Assembly: GCF_002858925.1 (NCBI RefSeq)
Contig: NZ_PJRS01000042.1
Coordinates: 1 to 49,661 of the forward strand
Direction of reading: 5' to 3'
Length of the DNA stretch: 49,661 nucleotides
Source: Caulobacter zeae
GTDB taxonomy: Bacteria; Pseudomonadota; Alphaproteobacteria; Caulobacterales; Caulobacteraceae
Made by a program: the position numbers and the translations under genes
The notes under the pieces: generated by a model
What the model saw: the letters and a program-made list of their open reading frames with translations, nothing else
What the model was told of the DNA's origin: nothing
The model's database searches: none
Shown: positions 41,958 to 49,661 of the stretch, one piece after another
How positions within the stretch are numbered: the first letter of the stretch is position 1
Layout: each line of letters begins with the position of its first letter

Positions 41958-42311
41958 ATGACCTATGTCGACGGTTTCGTGGTCGCCGTGCCCAAGGCCA
42001 ATGTCGAGCGCTACAAGGAGATGGCCACGCTGGCCGGCACGATCTGGATGGAGCTCGGCGCGCTGTCCTACGTCGAGGCCATCGCCGACGACGTGCCCTA
42101 CGGCGAGCTGACCTCGTTCCCCCGCGCCGTCCAGCTGAAAGACGACGAGGTCACCGTGTTCTCGTGGATCACCTACGACAGCAAGGCCAAGCGCGACGAG
42201 GTGATGGCCAAGGTCATGGAGGACGAGCGTCTCAAGCCGTACATGAACGACATGCCCTTCGACGGAAAGCGCATGATCTTCGGCGGCTTCGAGGCCATCG
42301 TCGAGCGCTGA
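41958..42311 (+). CDS. YbaA-like DUF1428 protein (117 aa)
   Basis: The entire protein is a DUF1428 domain: MTYVDGFVVAVPKANVERYK at the start, ALSYVEAIADDVPYGELTSF, then VTVFSWITYDSKAKRDEVMA and the strongly conserved end NDMPFDGKRMIFGGFEAIVE. It matches E. coli YbaA residue for residue in several blocks. It has a dimeric ferredoxin-like fold, cytoplasmic, with unknown function. GGGAGG lies 5 bases before the ATG, one of the best ribosome sites in the window. The membrane protein gene follows 47 bases later in the same direction. Confidence 0.92.
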   Translation: MTYVDGFVVAVPKANVERYKEMATLAGTIWMELGALSYVEAIADDVPYGELTSFPRAVQLKDDEVTVFSWITYDSKAKRDEVMAKVMEDERLKPYMNDMPFDGKRMIFGGFEAIVER

Positions 42312-42358
42312 AACCCCCGGCCGTGGAACGCCGGCGACCCGGCCGGCATTCCACGCCC

Positions 42359-42760
42359 ATGCTCGAACTGATCCTCGACCTCTGCAATCTCGTCGGCGGC
42401 TTCCTGCTGGCGATCGGCCTGCTGGCACTGCTGCCCAGGGCGGGCGACGACCTGGGACGGTTCGCCGCGCGCCTGGCGCCGTTCGGCTGGATCGTCGGGA
42501 TCGCGGCCCTGGTCTGCGGCGGCTATTTCCTGATCGTGCACTTGGTCTCGGGGCCGCACGTCTTCCACTTCGAGATCGTCGGTATCGCCGTCGGCGTCCT
42601 GCTATTGTGGGACCGCCTGCGGGCCGGCGCATTGGCCCGTAGGTTGGGCGGAACCGGCGAGCTGCCGGCCAGCGGCGCGCAGGGCGCGGGCCTCGTCCTG
42701 GCGGTCTTCGGGATCATCGCCATGATCGTCGGGTTGCAGGGTCTGCTGACGCCCGATTGA
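42359..42760 (+). CDS. Small integral membrane protein of unknown function (133 aa)
   Basis: Four hydrophobic segments are evident: LCNLVGGFLLAIGLLALLPR, LAPFGWIVGIAALVCGGYFL, FHFEIVGIAVGVLLLWDRLR and GAGLVLAVFGIIAMIVGLQG. The loops are short and partly basic. No motif identifies a transporter or enzyme. The ATG at 42359 has no clear Shine-Dalgarno. Because it is only 47 bases after the DUF1428 gene, it may be translated from the same message. Confidence 0.7.
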   Translation: MLELILDLCNLVGGFLLAIGLLALLPRAGDDLGRFAARLAPFGWIVGIAALVCGGYFLIVHLVSGPHVFHFEIVGIAVGVLLLWDRLRAGALARRLGGTGELPASGAQGAGLVLAVFGIIAMIVGLQGLLTPD

Positions 42761-42829
42761 GGTGTAAGGTCCGCTTAAGGCCTCGGGCGCAGACTCTCCG
42801 GCATGCGCGATGCGGTCAGGGAGGCCGTC

Positions 42830-43222
42830 ATGTCGTCCACCGTCACGTCCAGCACCCGTCGGTTCAGCGATCACTTCGAACCGCAGGACATCGATCCTCA
42901 GGAGCAGCGCCGCCTGCGCGGCCACCTCGAGCAGATCGACTACACCGCCTTCATCTCCAATCGTGAGATCATGGCCCAGGCCCTGGGGCGGCTCGACGCC
43001 GGCCATTTCCAGAAGCTGGCCGTGACCACGGCCCAGGCCCGGGCGCGCTGGGCAGCGATGGCGCTGGCTATCAGCCAGTCGGGCCGCGCGCCCGACGCCG
43101 CCGAGGTCGAGAAGCTGGCGGCCCTGCGTCTGGCCTATGACGAGCTTTCCGCCGCCTATGAGGCCCTGCGCCGGATGGTCGAGCGCGGCTATGTCGCCTA
43201 CGGGCCCGCCGTCTCGTCCTGA
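42830..43222 (+). CDS. Helical cytoplasmic protein of unknown function (130 aa)
   Basis: Begins MSSTVTSSTRRFSDHFEPQD and is then almost entirely helical: EQRRLRGHLEQIDYTAFISN, KLAVTTAQARARWAAMALAI, VEKLAALRLAYDELSAAYEA. There is no signal peptide, membrane helix or cysteine. ATG at 42830 is preferred, with GGGAGG 5 bases upstream; an ATG nine codons earlier has no ribosome site. No family is recognised. The helical-bundle character would suit a small adaptor or regulator. Confidence 0.72.
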   Translation: MSSTVTSSTRRFSDHFEPQDIDPQEQRRLRGHLEQIDYTAFISNREIMAQALGRLDAGHFQKLAVTTAQARARWAAMALAISQSGRAPDAAEVEKLAALRLAYDELSAAYEALRRMVERGYVAYGPAVSS

Positions 43223-43255
43223 CTTTCGGCGTTTTCGATTTCAGGAAAACGGGTT

Positions 43256-43299
43256 CGCGTCGGGAGAAGGTTGGGGGGAAGGGGCCTCCTCCCGACGCG
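43256..43299. repeat. Inverted repeat in the gap before msrB
   Basis: CGCGTCGGGAG (43256-43266) and CTCCCGACGCG (43289-43299) form a perfect 11-bp stem with a 22-base purine-rich loop. It lies 34 bases after the gene ending at 43222 and may end that transcript. The rest of the 266-base gap (43300-43488) shows no gene, only a small TTTCC/GGAAA hairpin near 43460. Confidence 0.55.
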
Positions 43300-43488
43300 T
43301 CCGCCATGGAGCGCTGCAACCCTGCCGGAGGTTGTGCGCAGGCGGTTCGGACATACGCCTAGGGGACGTCGCCCGAGCGAGTCGCCGCACCTGCGGCGTC
43401 GGATCGAATGTGCTCTTTATAGTTGTGTCGAGCAATCCATTTTTTCCACCGAGGGTCGAATTTCCTTCGGGGAAAGCTTTGCTGTGCG

Positions 43489-43968
43489 TCAGGGCAGGCG
43501 ATCACCGCGGTGCAGAGGGTCGGGCAGGGGATCGCCGGCCTTCACGAACTGCAACGACACCGAGTTGATGCAGTAACGCAGCCGCGTCGGGGCCGGGCCG
43601 TCGGGGAAGACGTGGCCCTGGTGGCTGTCGCAGCGGGCGCAGCGGGTCTCGATGCGGACCATGCCGTAGGAGGTGTCGCGCACGGCCTTGACGTGGTCCT
43701 CGTCGAACGGCGCGTAGAAGCTGGGCCAGCCGGTGCCGCTCTCGAACTTGGTCTCGTGCTTGAACAGCGGCAGGCCGCACAGCCGGCAGCCGTAGACGCC
43801 GGGGCTTTTCTCGCCCAGCAGGCCGCCGCAGAACGGCGCCTCGGTGCCATGGTGCAGCAGCACGCGCGCTTCCTCGGCGGTCAGGTCGCCTTCCAGGCGC
43901 TCGCGCTCGGCTTCGGTGGGCGGGGTCAGGTCGAAACCTGTGGAAGAGAGGGTGGCGGCTTGGGTCAT
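43489..43968 (-). CDS. msrB: Peptide-methionine (R)-S-oxide reductase MsrB (159 aa)
   Basis: Repairs oxidised methionine. The zinc-binding pairs are Cys61/Cys64 (YGCRLCGLPLF) and Cys110/Cys113 (TRCARCDSHQGHVFPDG). The active-site cysteine is Cys133 in RYCINSVSLQF. GTGWPSFYAPFDEDHVKAV supplies the substrate pocket. It has an ordinary length for a single-domain MsrB, with a short N-terminal extension and no signal peptide. The start is uncertain: no Shine-Dalgarno is evident before the ATG at 43968, and an upstream start at 43992 is also possible. It is divergent from the YbjQ-like gene with 66 bases between. Confidence 0.95.
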   Translation of the reverse strand: MTQAATLSSTGFDLTPPTEAERERLEGDLTAEEARVLLHHGTEAPFCGGLLGEKSPGVYGCRLCGLPLFKHETKFESGTGWPSFYAPFDEDHVKAVRDTSYGMVRIETRCARCDSHQGHVFPDGPAPTRLRYCINSVSLQFVKAGDPLPDPLHRGDRLP

Positions 43969-44034
43969 GCATGCCAATCTAGGGGCTCGCACGGCCCGCC
44001 GGTAGGGCAGGCCGCATCAAGGGACGGGAACCGC

Positions 44035-44355
44035 ATGATCACCTCGACCACTCCGTACGTCGCCGAGCGCGAGACCGTGGCCACCCTGGGCGTCGTCTCG
44101 GGCGAGGCGATCATCGGCGCGCACATCTTCCGCGACCTGTTCGCCGGCATCACCAACATCATCGGCGGCCGCGCCGGGGGCTATGAGAAGGCCCTGCGCG
44201 AGGCCCGCGACATCGCCCTGCAGGAAATGATCGACGAGGCCCGCCGCCAGGGCGCCGACGCCGTGGTGGGCGTGGATCTCGACTACGAGGCACTCGGCGC
44301 CGACAACGGCATGCTGATGGTCACCGCCGCCGGCACCGCCGTGAAGCTGCGCTGA
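44035..44355 (+). CDS. YbjQ/UPF0145-family protein (106 aa)
   Basis: Matches the heavy-metal-binding-domain-like UPF0145 family throughout: MITSTTPYVAERETVATLGV, VSGEAIIGAHIFRDLFAGIT, GGRAGGYEKALREARDIALQ, DEARRQGADAVVGVDLDYEA. It forms a small soluble oligomer of unknown function. The stop codon TGA overlaps the ATG of the next gene by one base (TGATG), so translation of the two is coupled. It is divergent from msrB. Confidence 0.92.
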   Translation: MITSTTPYVAERETVATLGVVSGEAIIGAHIFRDLFAGITNIIGGRAGGYEKALREARDIALQEMIDEARRQGADAVVGVDLDYEALGADNGMLMVTAAGTAVKLR

Positions 44356-44933
44356 TGACGATCGCCGTCGCCTTCCTCCAGCCCGGCTGGGCCGACTGGG
44401 AAGCCGGTCCCGTGCTGGCGTCCTTGCGTGAATATTTCGGCGTCCAGATCGAGATCGCCACCCCAGGCGGTGATCCGGAGACCTCGATCGGCGGGATCCT
44501 GGCCGCCGCCGACTACCGGTTCGACGATCCGGTGCTGTCGGACGCCGACGCCTATCTGCTGATCGGCTCGGAGGCCTGGCAGGGTTACGAGAACGACGCG
44601 GTGTTCAGCCTGCTGCGTCAGGCCCATGCCGACGGCAAGATCGTCGCCGGCATCTGCGGGGCGACCATCGCCCTGGCCAAGGCCGGCCTGCTGGCGGGCA
44701 AGGCCCACACCTCAAACGGCAAGTACTGGCTGGCCGAGCAGGCCCCCGGCTACGCCGGCGCCGAGGGCTATGTCGAAAGCCCCCGCGCGGTGGTCGACGG
44801 CAGGATCGTCACCGCCGCCGGCTCGGCGCCGGTCACCTTCTCGGCCGAGGTCACCCGGCTGATCGCGCCCGAGGCTTCGGAGCGCCTCGACGGCTATGTG
44901 GCGATGTTCGCCCGCGAGTTCGGCGAGGGCTGA
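44355..44933 (+). CDS. DJ-1/PfpI-family protein (192 aa)
   Basis: A class I glutamine-amidotransferase-like fold. The nucleophile-elbow cysteine is Cys101 in KIVAGICGATIALAKAGLL, and the neighbouring acidic residue Glu16 in GWADWEAGPV suits the DJ-1/PfpI pattern. The C-terminal part contains GRIVTAAGSAPVTFSAEVTR. Closest in style to the YDR533C/type 1 amidotransferase-like group annotated as DJ-1/PfpI; glyoxalase, chaperone and isonitrile hydratase activities exist in the superfamily. There is no signal peptide. It is coupled to the YbjQ-like gene by a one-base overlap and followed by a family A repeat pair. Confidence 0.88.
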   Translation: MTIAVAFLQPGWADWEAGPVLASLREYFGVQIEIATPGGDPETSIGGILAAADYRFDDPVLSDADAYLLIGSEAWQGYENDAVFSLLRQAHADGKIVAGICGATIALAKAGLLAGKAHTSNGKYWLAEQAPGYAGAEGYVESPRAVVDGRIVTAAGSAPVTFSAEVTRLIAPEASERLDGYVAMFAREFGEG

Positions 44934-44946
44934 GGCCCTGCGTCAC

Positions 44947-45029
44947 CCTCGTCCTTCGACGGGCTCAGGATGAGGGTGATTGCCGAGGCAGGTTTGAGTT
45001 CCTCATCCTGAGCTTGTCGAAGGACGAGG
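44947..45029. repeat. REP-like inverted pair, family A copy 4
   Basis: Units at 44947-44975 and 45001-45029 in opposite orientation. The space between them (25 bases) is slightly shorter than in the other copies (26 to 30). It separates the convergent DJ-1-like and GlcG-like genes. Confidence 0.85.
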
Positions 45030-45036
45030 AACTCAT

Positions 45037-45495
45037 TCACTTCACCGCCGCCGCGCCCGCCCGGGCCAGGACGCCGTCCTGCTCGGGCGTGGCGCCGGCC
45101 ACGCCGACCGCTCCGACGATCCTGCCATCGACCAGCAGCAGCTCGCCGCCCTCGATGGCCAGGGCGCCGTTGGAGATGGCGTTGAGGTTGCCGCCCTTCA
45201 CCGCGTCCTGGAACGCCTTGGTCGGCCGGCGATAGGCGGTGGCGGTCTCAGCCTTGCGGCGCGAGACCTCGGGAGCCGAGTACGAGGCCCCGTCCATCTT
45301 CCAGACCAGCACCGGCTGCCCGTTCGGCTCGACCACCGTGATGGTCACGGCCACGCCGGTCTTCAGGGCCTCGGCCTCGGCGGCGGCGGCCACGGCTTTC
45401 GCCTCCCTCAGCGTGACGTTGCGGCCGTAGGGCTCGGCCGCCCAGGCGGTGGAGGCCGCCAGCAGGCTGGCGGCGATCAGTGCGATACGGATCAT
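45037..45495 (-). CDS. Exported GlcG/HbpS-like (DUF336) haem-binding-type protein (152 aa)
   Basis: A signal peptide (MIRIALIAASLLAASTAWAA, cleaved before EPYG) is followed by one GlcG/HbpS domain: NVTLREAKAVAAAAEAEALK, VAVTITVVEPNGQPVLVWKM, TATAYRRPTKAFQDAVKGGN and the glycine-rich end AIEGGELLLVDGRIVGAVGV, AGATPEQDGVLARAG. Members bind haem or act in small-molecule metabolism; a specific ligand is not evident. The ATG overlaps the stop of the 1261-residue protein gene (ATGA, 45492-45495), so it is translated with it. That points to a shared process in the periplasm. Confidence 0.88.
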   Translation of the reverse strand: MIRIALIAASLLAASTAWAAEPYGRNVTLREAKAVAAAAEAEALKTGVAVTITVVEPNGQPVLVWKMDGASYSAPEVSRRKAETATAYRRPTKAFQDAVKGGNLNAISNGALAIEGGELLLVDGRIVGAVGVAGATPEQDGVLARAGAAAVK

Positions 45496-48400
45496 GGCAG
45501 CTTCACCTCGTCGTTGAGAGCAGTGATCTGCGGCTGGTCGCTGACGATGCGCAGCCGCAGTTCCGACGGCTTGGCGCCGGCCGGGATCTTCAGGCGGGCG
45601 GTATGGACCTTGGGCAGCAGGTCCTTCGGCGCGGCCAGGGCCGGCACGGCGGCGCTGGCCAGCACCTTGCCCGAGCCGTCGACCAGCTCCAGCTTCGAGG
45701 CCGTCGCGTCCTGGGCGCCCAGGCTGTGCACCTTGGCCGTGATCGCCGAGCCCTTCACCGTCACGTCGCCGCGACCGATGCCCAGGTCGGCGCGCTGGGC
45801 AGGATCGTCGCCCGGCGTCGCCAGGGCCATGTCGATGATCATGGTCTGGCCCGGTTGCAACACGACGGTCACGCCCTTGGTGCGCTCGAAGGCCACCTGC
45901 CGCGTCTCGCCCGCGCCGTCGATCGCGTCGTCGCCGGTGGTGTCGACGCCTTGCGTCAGCGTCCACTGGCCCGGCGCGACCATCCAGCCGGTCATGGTCG
46001 CGCTCACCGGCTTGTCCGACAGGTTGTAGGCCACGACCTTGAAGCCCTTGGCCGTTCCGTCCTTGACCAGGATCGCCACGTCCTCGCCTTTCGCCCCGTT
46101 CTCGAAGCGCCAGCTGACCAGGTGGCCCGGCGTCATCTGGCCGCGCTTGTTGGCGATGCCGCCCAGGCGCGAGCGTTGCAGCACGTCGGACGGGATCTCC
46201 ACCCGGTCCGACCACCAGTGGCCCTCGGTGTGCATGTACATGTGCTGGTCGGCCCACTGGATCTCGTCGGCATAGGCCTTTTCGAGCCAGGTCTTGTCGC
46301 CGGTCAGGCCCCAGGCGGCGAAGCGCTCCATCGCTCCGCCCTTGGCGGCCGACTTGACGATGGCGTCCTTGTTGGCGTCGCCCAGGTTCAGCATCGACAG
46401 GGCGTTGTCGTTGAGATCGTTCAGCGACTTGATCCCGTTCTTGCCGATCCGCCACTGGATCGGGGCCAGGTATTTGGCGTCGCCCGTCCAGCGCCAGGCC
46501 TGCCAGAAGATCTGGAACGGCCCGCCCGCGCCCGAGCCTTGCAGCACCGTGCCGCCGCGCTCGGCGTCGGTGCGCCAGTTGATCTCGTTGGGATAGGAGC
46601 CGTCCGGCTTCACGTGCGCCAGGTAGCCGTCGGCCAGGCCCAGCACGATGTCGCGGGCGGTCTGGTCGCGGTTGTAGTCGCCGATCAGGATCGCCGGGTG
46701 CACGACGCCGAACGAGTAGGGCTTCTGCCACTCCCAAGGGCCTTCGCGGTACGAGATCGAACCACTGTACCAGTTGGTGTTGAAGTGGATGTGGCCGGCC
46801 GGGTTGCGATCGATGATCCCCGGCAGGGCCTTGACCGTCGTGAACAGCCGCTCGACGGCCAGCGGGTCGCCGTAGTCGAGATACATCGCCTCGCTGTTGG
46901 AGTTGATGCCCTCCTCGTAGGCGTGCAGCTCGTCGGTGGCGATGGTCGACAGGCCGTTCGTGAACATGCCGTTGCGATAGACCGCGTCGGTCAGCAGGTT
47001 CAGCGAGCCCTTCACCTTGTCGGGATCGACGCCCATCAAGGCCAGGCCCGGCCACTGTTGTAGAAGGTCGGTGTCGTCCGACAGGCCGCCGCCGAAGTCG
47101 CCGTAGGGGACCTGGCGCTCGTCGATCCACCAGTTGATGAACCTGGCCACCCGCTTGAGGTCTTCGGTCTGCCGGAAGGCCCACAGCGGGACGCCCGCGG
47201 GCGCCTTGGGCTGCTCGAAGGCCGGCCAGCCCTGGCTGCCATAGGTGATGTCGCCCCAGTATTCGCGGCCTTCCTTGTGGTCGGGATCCACGCGCAGCAG
47301 GTCGGAGATGTCGGCGTAGAGCCGGCGATAGAGACCCTGGCGCTTGGAGGTGGTGTGCTCCTCCACCAGGAAGGCCCAGTTGTCCTTCACCTGGTTGAAG
47401 CGGTCGGCCACGTGCTCGGCCCTGGCCTCCTCGCGGGCCTTGAACACCAGCCGCACCTTGGCGCCGTTCAGGGCCTTGGGTCCGAACTCGGCGCTGTCGG
47501 CGGCGATGGTCAGGTACAGGCTGTCGGCGGTCAGGGTGCGGTCGCGCAGGTCGAGCCACAGGGTGCGGGCCTGCCCGGCCTTCACCGAGACCGAGACGTC
47601 GATCATGTTGCGGCCCGGCCAGATCGGGTCCTTGACCTGGATGTTCAGCGGGATGACCGCGCCTGCCGCGCCCGGCAGGGCGGGGATGTCCAGCGCGATC
47701 CCGTCCAGGCCGTCGCGGGCGTTCTCCCAGCCATAGGCCCAGTTGCGGGCCAGGGCTTGCGCGGCCGGGGCGTCGCCGAAGCCCGACGGGATCATCACGT
47801 GGACGATCGGCAGGCCGGGCGCGGAAAGGTCGGCGGCCGGGCGCTTGCGCTGCGGGGCCGCGTCGGGGATCGCCACCACCGTCGCCCGCTCGCCGGCCGG
47901 GAAGCGTCCGGCGACATAGGCGTTGAGGTCGGAGAGGTTCAGATAGTCCGGCGCCACCTCGGCGCGGACCGTGTAGTTCATCTTGAAGACGCCGTCGGGC
48001 TCCTTGCCGGCGCTGACGTCATAGGCCCAGAGCTCTTGGATCGGGGTTTCCTGGTCGGTGTTGGTGAAGGTCAGCACGCCGCCCTTCAGCGGCTGGGCCA
48101 GGGCGGTCACCGATCGATACAGGTCCTTGGGGCGCACGCTGATCTTCGTCCCCTTGTCGCCGGCTTTCGCCGCCCAGGTCAGGTCGCCATAGGCCGTGCC
48201 CTGGATCTCCAGGCGGCTGATCGGCTCGTCAGGCAGGGCCAGGGTCAGCGCCTTGCCGCCCTCGACATAGGTGTTCCAGTCCGGCAGCGGGAAATAGTCG
48301 TCGCGGCCTTCCAGGCGCGAGCGGTTGTAGACGCCGGGCCAGGTGGTCTCGGGGATGCCGTCATTGGCCCGCCACATCCATTCCTTGATGTCCTTGGCGT

Positions 48401-49277
48401 CGGTGAACTCGACCTTGCGGATGCGGGTGGCCGGATCGGTCAGCAGGGGCGGGGCCTCGCCCGTCCAGCCATGGCGCAGGCGCCAGGCCGCGCGCGTGGC
48501 AGGATCGTCCAGCGTCGGCGCCGGGGCGGCGGCGGGGAGCGCCTCGTTGCGGGCCAGGGCGGCGACGCCGGCGGCGTCCAGAGCGCGGTCGTAGACGCGG
48601 ATCTCGTCCAGGTCGCCGCCGCGCAGGAAGTTGTAGCGGCTCTGCACCTGGTGCGGAGCGATCACCCGGCCGGCGATGCCGAACTGGTCCAGGCCCGCGT
48701 CATAGACTCTCTTGGCCTCCTTCTTGGCCACAGGCTTGCCGTCGACGAACAGCTGCACCCCGGTCTGCTCGTCCCAGGTGAAGGCCAGGTGCGTCCAGGC
48801 GTCGGCGGCCGGCGGCTTGTCCAGCTTGAACGAGACGCGGGTGCGGGCCAGGCCGTTGTCGGTGACGAAGGCGTCGAAGCCGTGGCCGTTCCAGTCGATG
48901 CGCAGGAACGCCATGTCCCAGCTGGTGTGGTCGGCGTAGCCAACGCGGAAGATCACGAAGGGCGCGACGCCGACCGGATAGCCCGAGCGCCAGAAGAACG
49001 ACAGCGTGCCGCGCTGGGCCTGGATGTTGCCCGGTGCGTTCCAGGCCAGGATCCCGTCGTCCTGGGCCGAGAGGGCGGGGCCGGCCTTGCCGGCCGGGAT
49101 CACCGCCACCTTGTCGGCGAAGTTGGGGATCGCGTCGCCGGCGGCGTAGTCGGCCTTCAGGCCCTTGTCGCCGGAAACGTGGAAGAGGAGGGCGGGTTCG
49201 GCGGGGGCGGCCGCACTGGCCGCGCCGGCGGCGGCGAGAACCGAGAAGGCCGAAGCCAGAAAAAGCGCCGATTTCAC
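45492..49277 (-). CDS. Large exported LamG-domain protein with helical-toroid-like core, probable polysaccharide-active enzyme (1261 aa)
   Basis: The start is GTG at 49277 after GGGAG; the signal peptide is MKSALFLASAFSVLAAAGAA. A LamG/concanavalin-like domain spans about 28-245 (LSFFWRSGYPVGVAPFVIFR, AWTHLAFTWDEQTGVQLFVD, LDEIRVYDRALDAAGVAAL). Beta-rich regions follow to about 640. A long helical domain (about 640-1010) holds repeated aromatic, acidic and glycine motifs: YWGDITYGSQGWPAFEQ, YGDFGGGLSDDTDLLQQWPG, GINSNSEAMYLDYGDPLAVE, AGHIHFNTNWYSGSISYREG, GSYPNEINWRTDAERGGTVL. The C-terminal part is again beta-rich. The layout resembles multidomain polysaccharide lyases or glycosidases with an (alpha/alpha) toroid, but I cannot assign a family. 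It is coupled to the GlcG-like gene, and the upstream motif is shared with the pectate lyase. Confidence 0.85.
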   Translation of the reverse strand: MKSALFLASAFSVLAAAGAASAAAPAEPALLFHVSGDKGLKADYAAGDAIPNFADKVAVIPAGKAGPALSAQDDGILAWNAPGNIQAQRGTLSFFWRSGYPVGVAPFVIFRVGYADHTSWDMAFLRIDWNGHGFDAFVTDNGLARTRVSFKLDKPPAADAWTHLAFTWDEQTGVQLFVDGKPVAKKEAKRVYDAGLDQFGIAGRVIAPHQVQSRYNFLRGGDLDEIRVYDRALDAAGVAALARNEALPAAAPAPTLDDPATRAAWRLRHGWTGEAPPLLTDPATRIRKVEFTDAKDIKEWMWRANDGIPETTWPGVYNRSRLEGRDDYFPLPDWNTYVEGGKALTLALPDEPISRLEIQGTAYGDLTWAAKAGDKGTKISVRPKDLYRSVTALAQPLKGGVLTFTNTDQETPIQELWAYDVSAGKEPDGVFKMNYTVRAEVAPDYLNLSDLNAYVAGRFPAGERATVVAIPDAAPQRKRPAADLSAPGLPIVHVMIPSGFGDAPAAQALARNWAYGWENARDGLDGIALDIPALPGAAGAVIPLNIQVKDPIWPGRNMIDVSVSVKAGQARTLWLDLRDRTLTADSLYLTIAADSAEFGPKALNGAKVRLVFKAREEARAEHVADRFNQVKDNWAFLVEEHTTSKRQGLYRRLYADISDLLRVDPDHKEGREYWGDITYGSQGWPAFEQPKAPAGVPLWAFRQTEDLKRVARFINWWIDERQVPYGDFGGGLSDDTDLLQQWPGLALMGVDPDKVKGSLNLLTDAVYRNGMFTNGLSTIATDELHAYEEGINSNSEAMYLDYGDPLAVERLFTTVKALPGIIDRNPAGHIHFNTNWYSGSISYREGPWEWQKPYSFGVVHPAILIGDYNRDQTARDIVLGLADGYLAHVKPDGSYPNEINWRTDAERGGTVLQGSGAGGPFQIFWQAWRWTGDAKYLAPIQWRIGKNGIKSLNDLNDNALSMLNLGDANKDAIVKSAAKGGAMERFAAWGLTGDKTWLEKAYADEIQWADQHMYMHTEGHWWSDRVEIPSDVLQRSRLGGIANKRGQMTPGHLVSWRFENGAKGEDVAILVKDGTAKGFKVVAYNLSDKPVSATMTGWMVAPGQWTLTQGVDTTGDDAIDGAGETRQVAFERTKGVTVVLQPGQTMIIDMALATPGDDPAQRADLGIGRGDVTVKGSAITAKVHSLGAQDATASKLELVDGSGKVLASAAVPALAAPKDLLPKVHTARLKIPAGAKPSELRLRIVSDQPQITALNDEVKLP

Positions 49278-49309
49278 TACGCTTCACTCCCTAGTCGTTC
49301 TTATTGGAA

Positions 49310-49321
49310 ACCGGTGTCATG
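49310..49321. promoter_or_regulatory. Putative sugar-regulator site upstream of the LamG protein gene
   Basis: ACCGGTGTCATG, the same 12 bases as at 29702 before the pectate lyase. Here it is 33 bases upstream of the GTG start, so a bound protein would overlap the promoter or early leader. The left arm is degenerate (TTGGAA before ACCGG). Confidence 0.5.
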
Positions 49322-49410
49322 GTTCCTGCGACGCTTTTAGCGCGAGCGGCCCGCGTTGCAAACCGGCCTTGGCCTGATACGCCTTACGGAAGGGCGTGCG
49401 CGGCGCGAAG

Positions 49411-49520
49411 ATGCTCCCCCTTTGGGGGAGCTGTCGACGAAGCCGACTGAGGGGGCCCGCCGAAGGCGGTGCTGACCCCCTCCGGCCTTCCAGGCCACCT
49501 CCCCCAAAAGGGGAGGATTT
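49411..49520. repeat. Two-part GC-rich intergenic repeat, family B copy 4
   Basis: Contains TTTGGGGGAGCTGTCGAC with AAGCCGACTGAGGGGGC, then CCCCTCCGGCCTTCCAGGCC with ACCTCCCCC. Both family B units appear in the same order as copy 1. Unlike other copies it lies between divergent genes, 31 bases before the carboxylase subunit start, so it must be near or within that promoter or leader. Confidence 0.85.
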
Positions 49521-49550
49521 AGAAAGACAGATCACCAGGGGACGGACCGC

Positions 49551-49661
49551 ATGTTCAACAAGATCCTGATCGCCAACCGGGGCGAGATCGCGGTGCGGGT
49601 GATCAAGACGTGCCGTCGGCTGGGGATCGCCACGGTGGTGGTCTATTCGGACGCCGACGCC
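49551..49661 (+). CDS. Partial N-terminus of a biotin carboxylase-type acyl-CoA carboxylase alpha subunit
   Basis: 37 codons are visible before the window ends. The peptide MFNKILIANRGEIAVRVIKT and the continuation RRLGIATVVVYSDADA are the unmistakable start of the biotin carboxylase domain, shared by AccC, PccA, MccA and pyruvate carboxylase. The YSDADA ending fits propionyl- or methylcrotonyl-CoA carboxylase alpha subunits as well as AccC, so the acyl-CoA substrate cannot be decided from this part. An AGGGGAC Shine-Dalgarno lies 8 bases before the ATG. Confidence 0.93.
   Translation, partial: MFNKILIANRGEIAVRVIKTCRRLGIATVVVYSDADA

Overview
GC-rich (roughly 68-70 percent) chromosomal DNA from an alphaproteobacterium, most likely Caulobacter or a close relative. 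The reasons are the gene families (large STN-less TonB receptor, HWE histidine kinase, PL10-type and GH9 enzymes, BA14K-like protein), the dense coding in which true genes are shadowed by long antisense frames, and four families of short intergenic palindromic repeats. It reads as ordinary chromosome. No insertion sequence, prophage, CRISPR array, tRNA or rRNA was seen. Both ends cut genes: a carboxylate/amino-acid symporter at the left and a biotin carboxylase subunit at the right.

Layout. 1-4.7 kb: partial transporter, a small helical protein, a 999-residue TonB-dependent receptor with a strong terminator, a stand-alone FecR-type N-terminal domain and a lone CZB zinc-binding protein. 4.8-13.9 kb: a complete leftward mdtABC-nodT-type RND efflux operon with two 4-base gene overlaps. 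14-20.4 kb: BA14K-like secreted peptide, rRNA pseudouridine synthase, epmB, a LysR regulator, a VOC protein, a small lipoprotein, epmA and efp, so the window holds EF-P and both enzymes of the beta-lysylation route. 20.5-25.2 kb: catalase, a MerC-family protein behind a Zur-like palindrome, a GH9 glucanase with a LacI-type operator, and a secreted SnoaL/CaMKII-AD-like protein. 25.4-27.8 kb: a divergent monooxygenase/ArsR pair with two matching operators, then a DUF885 metallopeptidase. 27.9-31.3 kb: Tat-exported pectate lyase, a 500-base non-coding stretch carrying a candidate small RNA, a 59-residue protein and an orphan HWE kinase. 31.5-38.3 kb: bifunctional penicillin-binding protein, Asp/Glu racemase, PLP-dependent D-cysteine desulfhydrase/cysteate lyase, TPR protein, YpfJ metallopeptidase and a membrane protein. 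38.4-45 kb: TPP riboswitch plus thiC, S41 peptidase, YbaA-like protein, msrB, YbjQ-like and DJ-1-like proteins. 45-49.7 kb: a GlcG-like secreted protein translationally coupled to a 1261-residue LamG-bearing protein of unrecognised catalytic class, and the start of an acyl-CoA carboxylase subunit.

The most interesting points are: the large LamG/helical-toroid protein and its coupled GlcG partner; a 12-base motif shared by that operon and the pectate lyase; the candidate small RNA at about 29.75-29.92 kb; the duplicated AGGTAWG-N8-CTTACCT operators; the Zur-like site at merC; the interrupted EF-P modification cluster; and the paired REP-like elements. All functions are inferred by reading the sequence. 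No database search was run.
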